Origin: Olsenella uli DSM 7084
Lineage (GTDB): Bacteria > Actinomycetota > Coriobacteriia > Coriobacteriales > Atopobiaceae
NCBI RefSeq assembly: GCF_000143845.1
Contig: NC_014363.1
Coordinates: forward strand, 1,039,186-1,103,185
DNA: 64,000 bases
Reading direction: 5' to 3'
Part shown: positions 50,352 to 58,717 of the stretch, one piece after another
Position numbering within the stretch: position 1 is the first letter of the stretch
Layout of the letters: every line of letters starts with the position of its first letter
Notes under the pieces: generated by a model
What the model was told of the DNA's origin: nothing
What the model saw: the letters and a program-made list of their open reading frames with translations, nothing else
Database searches by the model: none
Made by a program: the position numbers and the translations under genes

Positions 50352-52013
50352 CTAAACCTCCATCACGACCGGAATCACCATCGGCCGCGTACGGGTCTTG
50401 CCCCACAGGTAGTTCGAGAGCCTGTTGCGGGCCGTCTTGCGGAGGGTGTCCATCGTGATGCCCTCCTTGCGGGCGCTGCCCTCGACGGACTCGCGCACGC
50501 TGTCCTGAATATCGCCCATGAGCTCGTCGATGGCGAAGGAGACGCCCCGACACGACAGCTCGACGCCGCCCACCTTGCCCGTTCGCTTCGAGACGGTCAC
50601 GACGCAGGTGACGATGCCATCGCTTGCGAGCTTCTGGCGGTCACGGAAGACGATGGGGTCGGCATCCGTGACGGAGAGGCCGTCAACGTAGACGATGCCC
50701 GACTCGACGGGGGCTCCCCACGAGACCTTGCCGTTGCGTACCTCGAGGGCGTCCCCGTTGTCCGCGATGAAGATGTGGTCGCTCCTGATGCCCATCTGCT
50801 CGGCCAGGTGGGCGTGCGCGCGCAGGTGCACCGCCTCTCCATGGACTGGCATGAAGTAGTGCGGACGCGCCATGGCCAGCATGAGCTTGAGCTCCTCCTG
50901 GCTCCCATGTCCCGAGACGTGGACGAGGGTGGACGACTTGTCGAAGATGGTGCAGCCTATCTTGGCGAGCGAGTTGACGATGGACTGGACGCTCTTCTCA
51001 TTGCCGGGAACGGGCGTCGCGGAGATGATGACCGTGTCGTTTGCGGTGATCGTCAGCGACTTGTGGTCCCCGTTCGCCATGCGTGCGAGCGCGCTCATGG
51101 GCTCGCCCTGGCTGCCGGTGCACATGACGACTATCTTGTCGTCGGGAATGTCGTCGACCTCGAACGCATCGATGATGTCCCCGTCGGAGATCCTGAGATA
51201 GCCCAGCTCGCGGGCGATCTTGGTGTTGGTGACCATGGAGCGACCGGTGACGACGACCTTGCGGCCGACCGCAGTCGCGGCGTCGCAGATCTGCTGGAGC
51301 CGATGGATATGGGACGAGAAGGACGCGACGAACACGCGGCCGGGAGCGTTCTTGATGATGTGGCGCAGGGCGGGGCCGACGGCGGACTCCGAGGGGGTGA
51401 AGCCCGGACGCGTCGCGTTGGTGGAGTCAGAGAGCAGGAGGTCGACCCCCAGCGAGGAGAACCTGCCAATGGCCTGATAGTTGGGAGTGACACCGTCGAT
51501 GGGCGTCTGGTCGAGCTTGAAGTCGCCCGTGTGCATGACGGAGCCTGCCGGCGTACGCATGTACACGCCGAGCGCAGCGGGGATGGAGTGCGTCATGGAG
51601 AAGAAGTCGATGCTGAAGGTACCCAGGTTGATATGGGTTCCGTTCTGGACCTCGCGGAACTTGGGTGCGTTCAGCCGGTGCTCGGCAAGCTTGCCCTCGA
51701 TGATCCCGAGCGTGAGCTTGCTCGAGTAGATGGGAACCTTGCGGCCCAGGTCCATGAGCAGATACGGGAGGGCGCCGGTGTGGTCCTCGTGGCCATGCGT
51801 GATGATGATGCCGCGCAGCTTCTCCTCGTTCTCCAAGACGTAGGAGTAGTCAGGCAGGACCAGGTCGATGCCCGGCTGCTCGTCATCGGGAAACATCAGG
51901 CCAGCGTCGACGAGCACCATGTCGTTCTCGTACTCGAACGCGGTCATGTTCTTGCCGATGCCATCCAAACCACCCAGGGGGATGATCCGCAGCGGACTAG
52001 ATTTTTTTGCCAT
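50352..52013 (-). CDS. rnj: Ribonuclease J
   Basis: RNase J is a metallo-beta-lactamase-fold nuclease with endo- and 5'-3' exonuclease activity in mRNA decay and rRNA maturation. The 553-residue protein has the metal-binding HGHEDH at 73-78, MHTGDFKLDQ near 164, a beta-CASP domain (about 205-350) with VTGRSM, and HVSGHGSQEEL near 370 plus a C-terminal domain. ATG 52013 starts the conserved region; AAAGGA lies 12 bases before it, a rather long spacing. The open frame extends far upstream without similarity. It lies between pnp and ftsK. Confidence 0.95.
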   Translation of the reverse strand: MAKKSSPLRIIPLGGLDGIGKNMTAFEYENDMVLVDAGLMFPDDEQPGIDLVLPDYSYVLENEEKLRGIIITHGHEDHTGALPYLLMDLGRKVPIYSSKLTLGIIEGKLAEHRLNAPKFREVQNGTHINLGTFSIDFFSMTHSIPAALGVYMRTPAGSVMHTGDFKLDQTPIDGVTPNYQAIGRFSSLGVDLLLSDSTNATRPGFTPSESAVGPALRHIIKNAPGRVFVASFSSHIHRLQQICDAATAVGRKVVVTGRSMVTNTKIARELGYLRISDGDIIDAFEVDDIPDDKIVVMCTGSQGEPMSALARMANGDHKSLTITANDTVIISATPVPGNEKSVQSIVNSLAKIGCTIFDKSSTLVHVSGHGSQEELKLMLAMARPHYFMPVHGEAVHLRAHAHLAEQMGIRSDHIFIADNGDALEVRNGKVSWGAPVESGIVYVDGLSVTDADPIVFRDRQKLASDGIVTCVVTVSKRTGKVGGVELSCRGVSFAIDELMGDIQDSVRESVEGSARKEGITMDTLRKTARNRLSNYLWGKTRTRPMVIPVVMEV

Positions 52014-52256
52014 TGGTGAAGCAATCCTTTCAGGACGTGTTCCCACAGGTTCTATCACATGCCCCGACCGGCGGTCTGGGCAATCGCTTCGCGTGAAGTT
52101 GGCATCATGCCATTCTATCCGCCCGGATGAGGGCGCATGCGCCCGAGGCGCCGATTCCAGAACCCCTCTATCAAAGACGCCCCACCAAGACACGAGCCGC
52201 GCCCCTGCACAGGACGCGGCTCGCTCAGCGCCTACCCTTATGGTCGCCCCTTACGA

Positions 52257-54488
52257 TCAGCCCTCGTGATGGCGACGGGGATGGCGAGTGCCGACACTGC
52301 CCTTGTCGCCTGGGTGTCGCCGGCGTCCGCCGACGCGACCGTCTCCGTGGCTGCCGTGATCGGGGCGCTCACCATGCCCGGAGGGGACTGCGGGGGCCTC
52401 GGGCTTGTCGAGGCGGTCAAGGGAGATCTTGCCCTTCTCGTCCACCTCAATGACCCTGACCTTGACCTCGTCACCGATGCTCAGGACGTCCTCGACCTTG
52501 TCTACGCGACCCTGGGCCACACGGGATATGTGGAGCAGGCCGTCCTTGCCGGGCAGCAGCTCGACGAAGGCGCCGAAGGGCTGGATGCCCACGACGCGGC
52601 CGGTGTACTCCTCGCCCGCCTCGGGGACCTTGACGATGGCCTTGATGCGCTCGGAGGCCTCGCCCGCGGCCCCACCCGTGCCGGCGATGAAGACGGTGCC
52701 GTCCTCCTGGATGTCGATGGTGGCGCCCGTGTCGTCCTGGATGCCGCGGATGACCTTGCCGCCAGAGCCGATGACGTCGCGGATCTTGTCCGTGGGAATC
52801 TGGATGGAGATGATCTGCGGAGCAGACTCCTTGGTGGACTCGCGTGGAGCGGGAATCTGCTCGAGCATGGCCTCGAGGATGTGCATGCGGCCCTCGTGCG
52901 CCTGCATCAGGGCCTGGCGCAGGATCTCGGGCGTGAGGCCGGTCGCCTTGTTGTCCATCTGCATGGCCGTGATTCCCTTGACCGTGCCGCAGACCTTGAA
53001 GTCCATGTCGCCGAGGAAGTCCTCGAGACCCTGGATGTCCGTGAGGACGACCGTCTTGCCCTCCTCCTGGATGAGACCCATGGCCACGCCGGAGACGGGA
53101 CGCGCGAGGGGCACGCCGGCGTCCATGAGGGCGAGCGTGGAGCCGCAAGTGGACGCCATGGACGAGGAGCCGTTGGACTCCATGACCTCGGAGACCACGC
53201 GGATGGCGTAGGGGAACTCGTCCTCGGAGGGGATCACCGGGAGCAGCGCTCTCTCGGCCAGGCTGCCATGGCCGATCTCGCGGCGCTTGGGTGCGCCCAT
53301 GCGGCCGGTCTCGCCGGTGCAGAAGGGCGGGAAGTTGTAGTGGTGGATGTAGCGCTTGCCGTCAACGGGCTCGATGGTGTCAAGGCGCTGCCACTCATTG
53401 AGCATACCCAGCGTGGCTATGGAGAGCACCTGGGTCTGACCGCGCTGGAAGAGACCGGAGCCATGGACGCGTGGCAGGTAGTCGGGCTTGACCATGAGCG
53501 GACGTACCTCGGTGGCGCTGCGGCCGTCGACACGCTCGCCGCACTCCACGACCATCCTGCGCATGGCATGCTTCTCGAGGCTCTTGAGCTCGACGGGGAT
53601 CGCGCGATCCCACTGGAGCTGCTCGTCCTCGCTGAACTCCGCGCGGATGGCCTCCTTGAGCGCCTCGACCTTGCCCATGCGGGCGAGCTTGTCGGCGTCG
53701 GTGAGGGCGGCGCGCATCTCGTCGAAGTGAGCGAAGACGCGCTCGTGGACCTCGGGCACGGGCTCGTCGAGGACGTACTCGCGCGCGACGATGGACCCAT
53801 TTGCCTGCTCGACCTTGGCAAAGAACACCCTCTGCTCCTCGCAGAAGGCGGCGATGGCCTCCTGACCGAAGGCCATGGCGGCGAGCATGTCATCCTCGGA
53901 AACCTCCTTGGCGCCCGCCTCGAGCATGGAGATGAAGGTGGCGGAGCCGGCCAGCTCGAGGTCGAGATCGGAGGCATCACGCTCCTCGTAGCTGGGGTTG
54001 ACGATGAACTCGCCCGTCTCGACGTCGCGACCGACGCGAACGCAGGCGAGTGGGCCCTCGAAGGGCACGCCGCCCACGGTCATAGCGGCGGACGCGCCCA
54101 TGACCGAGATGGTGTCGACGGGGTTCACCTGGTCGGCGACGAGTGGCATGGCGACGATCTGGACCTCGTTGCGGAACCCCTCCGGGAAGGATGGGCGTAT
54201 GGGACGGTCGATCAGGCGTGCGGTGAGCGTTGCCTTCTCGGAGGGCCTGGCCTCGCGCTTGAGGTAGCCGCCGGGGATGCGGCCCACGGCGTACATCTTC
54301 TCGACGAAGTCGACCGTCAGTGGGAAGAAGTCGTAGTTCTTGCGCTCCTTCGAGACGACGACGGTGACGTTGACCGTGGACTCCCCGCAGGAGACGAGGC
54401 ACTCGCCCGTTGCCTGCTTTGCGAGTTCGCCCGTCTCGAGCGTATAGTGCTTGCCAAAGAGATCGAACTCGTGCGTGACCTTTGCCAT
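52257..54488 (-). CDS. pnp: Polyribonucleotide nucleotidyltransferase (PNPase)
   Basis: PNPase degrades RNA 3'-5' by phosphorolysis. The 743-residue protein has two RNase PH domains (about 5-230 and 320-550) separated by an alpha domain, then KH (about 560-620, with VIGSGGKVIRGIQ) and S1 (about 625-695, with GRVVGIQPFGAFVELLPG). The last 45 residues form a Gly/His/Arg-rich tail, similar in character to the basic tails of other actinobacterial PNPases. ATG 54488 starts the conserved region. A hairpin in the leader and one between rpsO and pnp may control it. Confidence 0.97.
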   Translation of the reverse strand: MAKVTHEFDLFGKHYTLETGELAKQATGECLVSCGESTVNVTVVVSKERKNYDFFPLTVDFVEKMYAVGRIPGGYLKREARPSEKATLTARLIDRPIRPSFPEGFRNEVQIVAMPLVADQVNPVDTISVMGASAAMTVGGVPFEGPLACVRVGRDVETGEFIVNPSYEERDASDLDLELAGSATFISMLEAGAKEVSEDDMLAAMAFGQEAIAAFCEEQRVFFAKVEQANGSIVAREYVLDEPVPEVHERVFAHFDEMRAALTDADKLARMGKVEALKEAIRAEFSEDEQLQWDRAIPVELKSLEKHAMRRMVVECGERVDGRSATEVRPLMVKPDYLPRVHGSGLFQRGQTQVLSIATLGMLNEWQRLDTIEPVDGKRYIHHYNFPPFCTGETGRMGAPKRREIGHGSLAERALLPVIPSEDEFPYAIRVVSEVMESNGSSSMASTCGSTLALMDAGVPLARPVSGVAMGLIQEEGKTVVLTDIQGLEDFLGDMDFKVCGTVKGITAMQMDNKATGLTPEILRQALMQAHEGRMHILEAMLEQIPAPRESTKESAPQIISIQIPTDKIRDVIGSGGKVIRGIQDDTGATIDIQEDGTVFIAGTGGAAGEASERIKAIVKVPEAGEEYTGRVVGIQPFGAFVELLPGKDGLLHISRVAQGRVDKVEDVLSIGDEVKVRVIEVDEKGKISLDRLDKPEAPAVPSGHGERPDHGSHGDGRVGGRRRHPGDKGSVGTRHPRRHHEG

Positions 54489-54504
54489 TTCTTTTCCTCT
54501 TATC

Positions 54505-54528
54505 TCCGCCTGCCCCGTTGCAGGCGGG
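54505..54528 (-). promoter_or_regulatory. Stem-loop in the pnp 5' leader
   Basis: CCGCCTGC (54506-54513) pairs with GCAGGCGG (54520-54527), plus a terminal T-G pair, around a 6-base loop. It ends 16 bases before the pnp start codon. Leader stem-loops of pnp are cut and autoregulated in other bacteria; here this is inference. Confidence 0.5.
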
Positions 54529-54540
54529 CCGTCATACAAA

Positions 54541-54562
54541 GGGAGCGCCCGCAGGCGCTCCC
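54541..54562 (-). terminator. Hairpin between rpsO and pnp
   Basis: GGGAGCGCC (54541-54549) and GGCGCTCCC (54554-54562) form a perfect 9-bp stem with a 4-base loop, 13 bases after the rpsO stop on the minus strand, followed by TTTGT. A partial terminator at this place is typical of rpsO-pnp operons. Confidence 0.7.
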
Positions 54563-54575
54563 GACCAACGCTCAG

Positions 54576-54854
54576 CTACTGAATGTTGTCGCGGATACCC
54601 AGGCTCCTGATGAGGGCGCGGTACTCCTCGACGTCCTGCTTCTTGATGTAGGACAGGAGGTTGCGGCGCTTGCCGACGAGCATCAGCAGGCCGCGGCGGG
54701 TGTGGTGGTCGTGCTTGTGGGTCTTGACGTGCTCGGTGAGACCCTTGATGCGCTCGGTGAGCAGAGCGACCTGAACGGGCGCGGAGCCGGAGTCGTTGGC
54801 GTCCTTGCCGTACTGGGCGATGAGCTCTGCCTTGCGCTCCTTGGTGACTGCCAT
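54576..54854 (-). CDS. rpsO: 30S ribosomal protein S15
   Basis: S15 binds the central domain of 16S rRNA early in 30S assembly. The 92-residue protein is standard: [16 protein letters not shown], then [38 protein letters not shown] and [14 protein letters not shown] 54854 has AAGGTGGAAGT upstream. The first gene of the rpsO-pnp pair, it is preceded by a 209-base gap (54855-55063) in which I find no clear promoter. Confidence 0.98.
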   Translation of the reverse strand: MAVTKERKAELIAQYGKDANDSGSAPVQVALLTERIKGLTEHVKTHKHDHHTRRGLLMLVGKRRNLLSYIKKQDVEEYRALIRSLGIRDNIQ

Positions 54855-55063
54855 GTTACTTCCACCTTTCACATAGATTCGCCCCGAACCGGGTTGGCCG
54901 TCAGGCAAGGGCGGGCCACCAGGTACGGGGTACGGACTGATAGAGGGTAGCACACCCTCGCAGCGGACATGCATGGCCTCGCCGTCCTACCGATAGCCCA
55001 CACATTCTCGCACGTGCCACCCGAGGGGACGCGGCGCGCGATGGATCCCAGTGTGCCACAGGA

Positions 55064-55816
55064 CTACATGCTCAGCATGAACTCGAAGGCCCTGAGCCGT
55101 GCATCCAGGTGGGTCGCACACCAGACGTGCACGAGCGACACCAGCTCGGTCGAGGTCCCCACATCGATGGGCGCCGAGAGGAGCTCGTCGAACGTGGACT
55201 GGAGCAAGGCGGCGAGCCACAAGCGCCCCGAGCGTCCCATCTCCCGTGCCCCTGCGACGTCCTTGGCGCAGCTCGCGCAGAGCATGCCCCCTGAGGCAAC
55301 CGAGAAGAACGCGACGTCCTCGTCCCCACAGGACGTGCAGAAGCGCAGTTCGGGACGCCAGCCACCATGTGCGAGGACCTTGAGGGCGTAGGCTGCGGCG
55401 ACGAGGTCGAGGTGCCCCTGGTCCCCGGCCTCCTCGCAAGCGCACAGGGCGCGCGAGCAGATGGGGTACAGGAAGGGGTCGCGCACGTCGGCAAAGCAGG
55501 TGAGCCGTGCCACCTCGCAGATGGCCGAAGCGGCGCTCATGCGAGCGAGGTCGCCACGGATGGCGAGATGGGCGTTCGTAGAGGAGGCCTCCGCCACGAC
55601 GTCGAGGGAGCGGCCGCGCGCGAGGAGGAAGTCCGTCTCGCCGAAGAAGTCGACGCGCGCCGCGAGGCGCCCTCCGGGCTTGAGCGCCCCCTTTGCCACG
55701 ACGCTCTTCTCCGAGCCGTCCTCGGCGAGCAGCACCAGGATGAGATCCTGCTCCTTGAGCCGTGTCCTGCGATCGACGACGATCGCCTTGGTGCGATAGG
55801 TCCCGCGCGGTGCCAC
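55064..55816 (-). CDS. recO: DNA repair protein RecO
   Basis: RecO helps load RecA on SSB-coated DNA in the RecFOR pathway. The 250-residue protein starts with the OB-fold (TYRTKAIVVDRRTRLKEQDLI in part), has the helical middle, and a C-terminal zinc site with CTSCG and CASC near 158-185. GTG 55816 lies 5 bases after GGAGG and 11 bases after the era stop. The frame is open further into era but is not RecO-like there. This is the last gene of the hemW-to-recO series. Confidence 0.93.
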   Translation of the reverse strand: MAPRGTYRTKAIVVDRRTRLKEQDLILVLLAEDGSEKSVVAKGALKPGGRLAARVDFFGETDFLLARGRSLDVVAEASSTNAHLAIRGDLARMSAASAICEVARLTCFADVRDPFLYPICSRALCACEEAGDQGHLDLVAAAYALKVLAHGGWRPELRFCTSCGDEDVAFFSVASGGMLCASCAKDVAGAREMGRSGRLWLAALLQSTFDELLSAPIDVGTSTELVSLVHVWCATHLDARLRAFEFMLSM

Positions 55817-55829
55817 TCGAACCTCCGCC

Positions 55830-56768
55830 CTACTCGTCGGCCTCGTAGCCCAGGCGGCGGATCTCGTTGGCGTCGCGGCGCCACGCAGGTCGTACCCGCA
55901 CCTGGATGTCGAGGAAGCACGCACAGCCCAGGAGCCGCTCGACGTCACGACGGGCCTGGGTCCCGATGCGCTTGATCATGCGGCCGCCGCCTCCGATGAC
56001 CATACCCTTCTGCCCCTCGCGCTCGACGATGATGGTCGCCGTGATGGAGGCGTGTCCGTCCTTGGCCCACACTATGTCGTCGCAGAGCACGCCCACGGAG
56101 TGGGGCACCTCCTGCCTCATGTTGAGCAGGACCTTCTCGCGGATGAACTCGGCGACGAGATCCTCGTCGCTCATGTCCGTGTCCATGCCCTCGGGAAACC
56201 ACCGTGGCCCCTCGGGCAGGTGGGCCGAGACGAGGGAGACGAAGCCGTCGACGTTGAAGCCCTCCTTCGAGGAGACGACGAGCGCGTCATCGAAGTCGGC
56301 GAGCGCCGAAGCGGCGGCCAGCTGCGAGGTGATCAGCTCGCTCGACGCCAGATCGGCCTTGGTGACCACCAGCAGCTTGAAGGGGGCATGCGACGCCGCC
56401 ACGTGCCTGGCCACCCACTCGTCGCCCCTGCCCACCGGCTTCGTGGCATCGACGAGGAAGGCCACGGCGTCGACGTCGGCAAGCTCGCCCAGGGCGACCT
56501 TGTTGAGCTCCTTGCCAAGCGCGTCCTTGGGCTTATGCAGGCCCGGGGTGTCCACGATGACGAGCTGCGATCCCTCGGCGTTGATGGTCGCCCGCATGCG
56601 GCGGCGCGTGGTTTGCGCCACGGGGCTCGTGATGGCGATCTTGTCTTTGAAGCAGGCGTTGAGCAGCGTCGACTTGCCGACGCTGGGGCGTCCCACGAGG
56701 GCGACGAAGCCGCTTCTGAAAGGTGTCGGACCGGCGGGGGCGGAAGGGGTAGGGCTTGCGTCCGTCAT
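55830..56768 (-). CDS. era: GTPase Era
   Basis: Era is a GTPase that assists 16S rRNA maturation and 30S assembly. The 312-residue protein has the P-loop GRPSVGKS at 26-33, DTPGLHKPKD (switch II), TKAD (NKxD-type) and a C-terminal KH domain with GMVIGGGGRMIKRIG near 255-269. The first 20 residues are a Pro/Ser-rich extension. ATG 56768 has AAGGAGAG in front. It lies between dgkA and recO, the common ybeY-dgkA-era-recO order. Confidence 0.97.
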   Translation of the reverse strand: MTDASPTPSAPAGPTPFRSGFVALVGRPSVGKSTLLNACFKDKIAITSPVAQTTRRRMRATINAEGSQLVIVDTPGLHKPKDALGKELNKVALGELADVDAVAFLVDATKPVGRGDEWVARHVAASHAPFKLLVVTKADLASSELITSQLAAASALADFDDALVVSSKEGFNVDGFVSLVSAHLPEGPRWFPEGMDTDMSDEDLVAEFIREKVLLNMRQEVPHSVGVLCDDIVWAKDGHASITATIIVEREGQKGMVIGGGGRMIKRIGTQARRDVERLLGCACFLDIQVRVRPAWRRDANEIRRLGYEADE

Positions 56769-56792
56769 GTGAGGCTCTCCTTGGGCGGTCGG

Positions 56793-57164
56793 TCAGAGGA
56801 TGGCATTTGCGAACACGAGGGCACCGACGAGGGCGACGAGCACGCAAAGCACCCAGACCGAGGCGGCCGCGATGTCCTTGGCGCGGCCGGCAAGTGGGTG
56901 GAACTCGGGCGAGACCAGGTCGACGACCGTCTCGATGGCGGTGTTGAGCAACTCGGCCGAAATGACGACCCCGCAGCACAACAGGATGATCGCCCAGCTG
57001 AGGGGGTCAATGTTCAGCATGACCCCCAAGAGGAGCGCCGCGGCGCCACCCACCAGCATCACCTTGATGTTGCGCTCCTGCCTGACGGCTGTCCTGAAGC
57101 CCTGGACGGCGAACAGGAAGGAGCGCTTGAACGTGGGGTGGCTCGGCCTCTTGCCGGGAATCAT
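56793..57164 (-). CDS. dgkA: Diacylglycerol/undecaprenol kinase
   Basis: This trimeric membrane kinase phosphorylates undecaprenol (in Gram-positives) or diacylglycerol. The 123-residue protein has three membrane helices (about 33-52, 56-72, 100-120). The catalytic cluster is complete: Glu71, Asn74 and Glu78 in ELLNTAIETVVD, and KDIAA at 96-100. Gram-positive members of this length are mostly undecaprenol kinases, but activity was not shown here. The ATG follows the ybeY stop by 3 bases and era begins 24 bases after its end. Confidence 0.93.
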   Translation of the reverse strand: MIPGKRPSHPTFKRSFLFAVQGFRTAVRQERNIKVMLVGGAAALLLGVMLNIDPLSWAIILLCCGVVISAELLNTAIETVVDLVSPEFHPLAGRAKDIAAASVWVLCVLVALVGALVFANAIL

Positions 57165-57167
57165 GCC

Positions 57168-57674
57168 CTATTCACCGTCCCCATGCCGCGCGACCGTCAC
57201 GAGACCCAGGGACCCGTCAGTCGCAACCAGGTCGAGAAGGGCATCCTCGCGCGCCTCCATGACCTCGGCCTCTGCATCGTCCAGGTGGTCGTATCCCAGG
57301 AGGTGCAGCATGCCGTGGACGAGCAACAGCCGGCACTCGTCTGCCTCCGTGGTGGAGAGGCGCTGGGCCTGGCGGCGGATGTAGGACGGGGCGAGGACGA
57401 TGTCTCCCAGCTCGCAGGGCTCTCCGGGCGCGAGGTCGGGATCGCCGGGGCGCTCACACTCGAGCGACAGGACGTCCGTGGCCCGGTCCTGGTCGCGCCA
57501 CGTGCGATTGAGCTCACGCATGCGCTCGTCGGAGACGATGGAGACTGACACCGCACAGGGCCTCCCGACGCCCTCCTGCTCCAGGACGAGGTCGCAGATG
57601 GCGCACAGCTCGCCCTCTGGCAGTATGGGTCTGACACCCCCCTCGACCGTCAGGTCGTAGTCGTTAGTTGCCAT
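57168..57674 (-). CDS. ybeY: Endoribonuclease YbeY
   Basis: YbeY is a metalloprotein needed for 16S rRNA 3'-end maturation and ribosome quality control. The 168-residue protein has the zinc-binding motif HGMLHLLGYDH near 119-129 and upstream LNRTWRDQDRATDVLSL (in part). ATG 57674 gives an 11-base overlap with the phoH end. The order phoH-ybeY-dgkA-era is highly conserved and supports the assignment. Confidence 0.95.
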   Translation of the reverse strand: MATNDYDLTVEGGVRPILPEGELCAICDLVLEQEGVGRPCAVSVSIVSDERMRELNRTWRDQDRATDVLSLECERPGDPDLAPGEPCELGDIVLAPSYIRRQAQRLSTTEADECRLLLVHGMLHLLGYDHLDDAEAEVMEAREDALLDLVATDGSLGLVTVARHGDGE

Positions 57675-58644
57675 GGCCCCTCTCCCCTCTTGGCGCGAGA
57701 GCACCACCTGCGCCGTCATAGGCGTCCACGATGCGCGCCACGAGCGCGTGACGCACGATGTCGTTGCGGCCGAGGTCGACGAATGCGATGTCATCGATCT
57801 CCGAGAGGACTCTGCGGGCGGACTCCAGGCCGTTGGGTCCCAAAAGGTCATGCTGGGTCATGTCGCCGGTGATGACGAACCTGCTTGCGTAGCCCAGGCG
57901 CGTCAGGAACATCTTCATCTGGTCGGGAGTGGTGTTCTGCGCCTCGTCCAGGATCACGAAGGCGTCATTCATGGTGCGCCCGCGCATGAAGGCGAGCGGT
58001 GCGACCTCGATCACGCCCTGCTCGATGAGGTCGTTGCCCCGCTGCCTGTCCGTCATGTCAAACAGGGCGTCGTAGAGTGGCCGGACGTAGGGGTCGAGCT
58101 TCTCCTCCAACGTGCCGGGGAGGTACCCCAGGGACTCCCCCGCCTCGACCACCGGCCGCACCAGCACGATACGGCTGACCTCGCGCCGCTTGAGCGCGGC
58201 GACGGCCATCGCCATGGCGAGGTAGGTCTTGCCGGTGCCCGCCGGACCGACGGCGAAGGTTATCGTGTGCGTGCCTATGGACTCGACGTAGCCCCTCTGC
58301 CCAGCCGTCTTGGGACGGATGGCCCGGCCTCGGTACGTGAGTAGGATCTCGTCGGGAACGGAGCCTTCGCGGGTCGCCCCATGGGTCACCTGGCCTATCA
58401 GGAGCTCCACGTCATCCGCGGTGGGAAGGTCTCCCGCCTCGACCATGCTGATGAGGCGCGAGAACACCGAGGTCACCTGCTCCACGACAGAGTTGGGGCC
58501 GATGACGCTCACCTGGCTGCCACGCACCGCGATCATGGCATCGAAGGACGCCTCGACGCGGCGCAGGAGGGAGTCGGAGGGACCCATCAGTGCGGTGGGG
58601 TCCACCGAGTCCGGAATGGTCAGTCTGACGTGAGTTGGCTCCAT
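57664..58644 (-). CDS. PhoH-family ATPase (PhoH-like)
   Basis: The protein has 326 residues. A small N-terminal KH-like part (about 1-115) precedes the PhoH ATPase domain with Walker A GPAGTGKTYLA near 133-143, RPVVEAGE, and ILDEAQNTT (Walker B) near 230. These ATPases work next to YbeY, probably as RNA helicases or RNA-linked ATPases. The ATG at 58644 is preceded by GGAGG five bases away (GGAGGAACATG). Ten codons of open frame upstream lack a ribosome site. Confidence 0.94.
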   Translation of the reverse strand: MEPTHVRLTIPDSVDPTALMGPSDSLLRRVEASFDAMIAVRGSQVSVIGPNSVVEQVTSVFSRLISMVEAGDLPTADDVELLIGQVTHGATREGSVPDEILLTYRGRAIRPKTAGQRGYVESIGTHTITFAVGPAGTGKTYLAMAMAVAALKRREVSRIVLVRPVVEAGESLGYLPGTLEEKLDPYVRPLYDALFDMTDRQRGNDLIEQGVIEVAPLAFMRGRTMNDAFVILDEAQNTTPDQMKMFLTRLGYASRFVITGDMTQHDLLGPNGLESARRVLSEIDDIAFVDLGRNDIVRHALVARIVDAYDGAGGALAPRGERGHGN

Positions 58645-58717
58645 GTTCCTCCAAGCGGGGTGACGGGGGTGCATGCCGTGGCAGCTGCATCTATGATAGA
58701 CGTCTGCCGGCCCGCGG

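Noticed and set aside
52257-52400. Possible frameshift at the end of pnp, because the tail turns Gly/His/Arg-rich while another frame reads Ala/Thr/Pro-rich.
   Set aside because: Codons of the tail keep the high G/C third positions of the gene, and basic Gly/Arg/His tails are normal for actinobacterial PNPases. No shift is needed.
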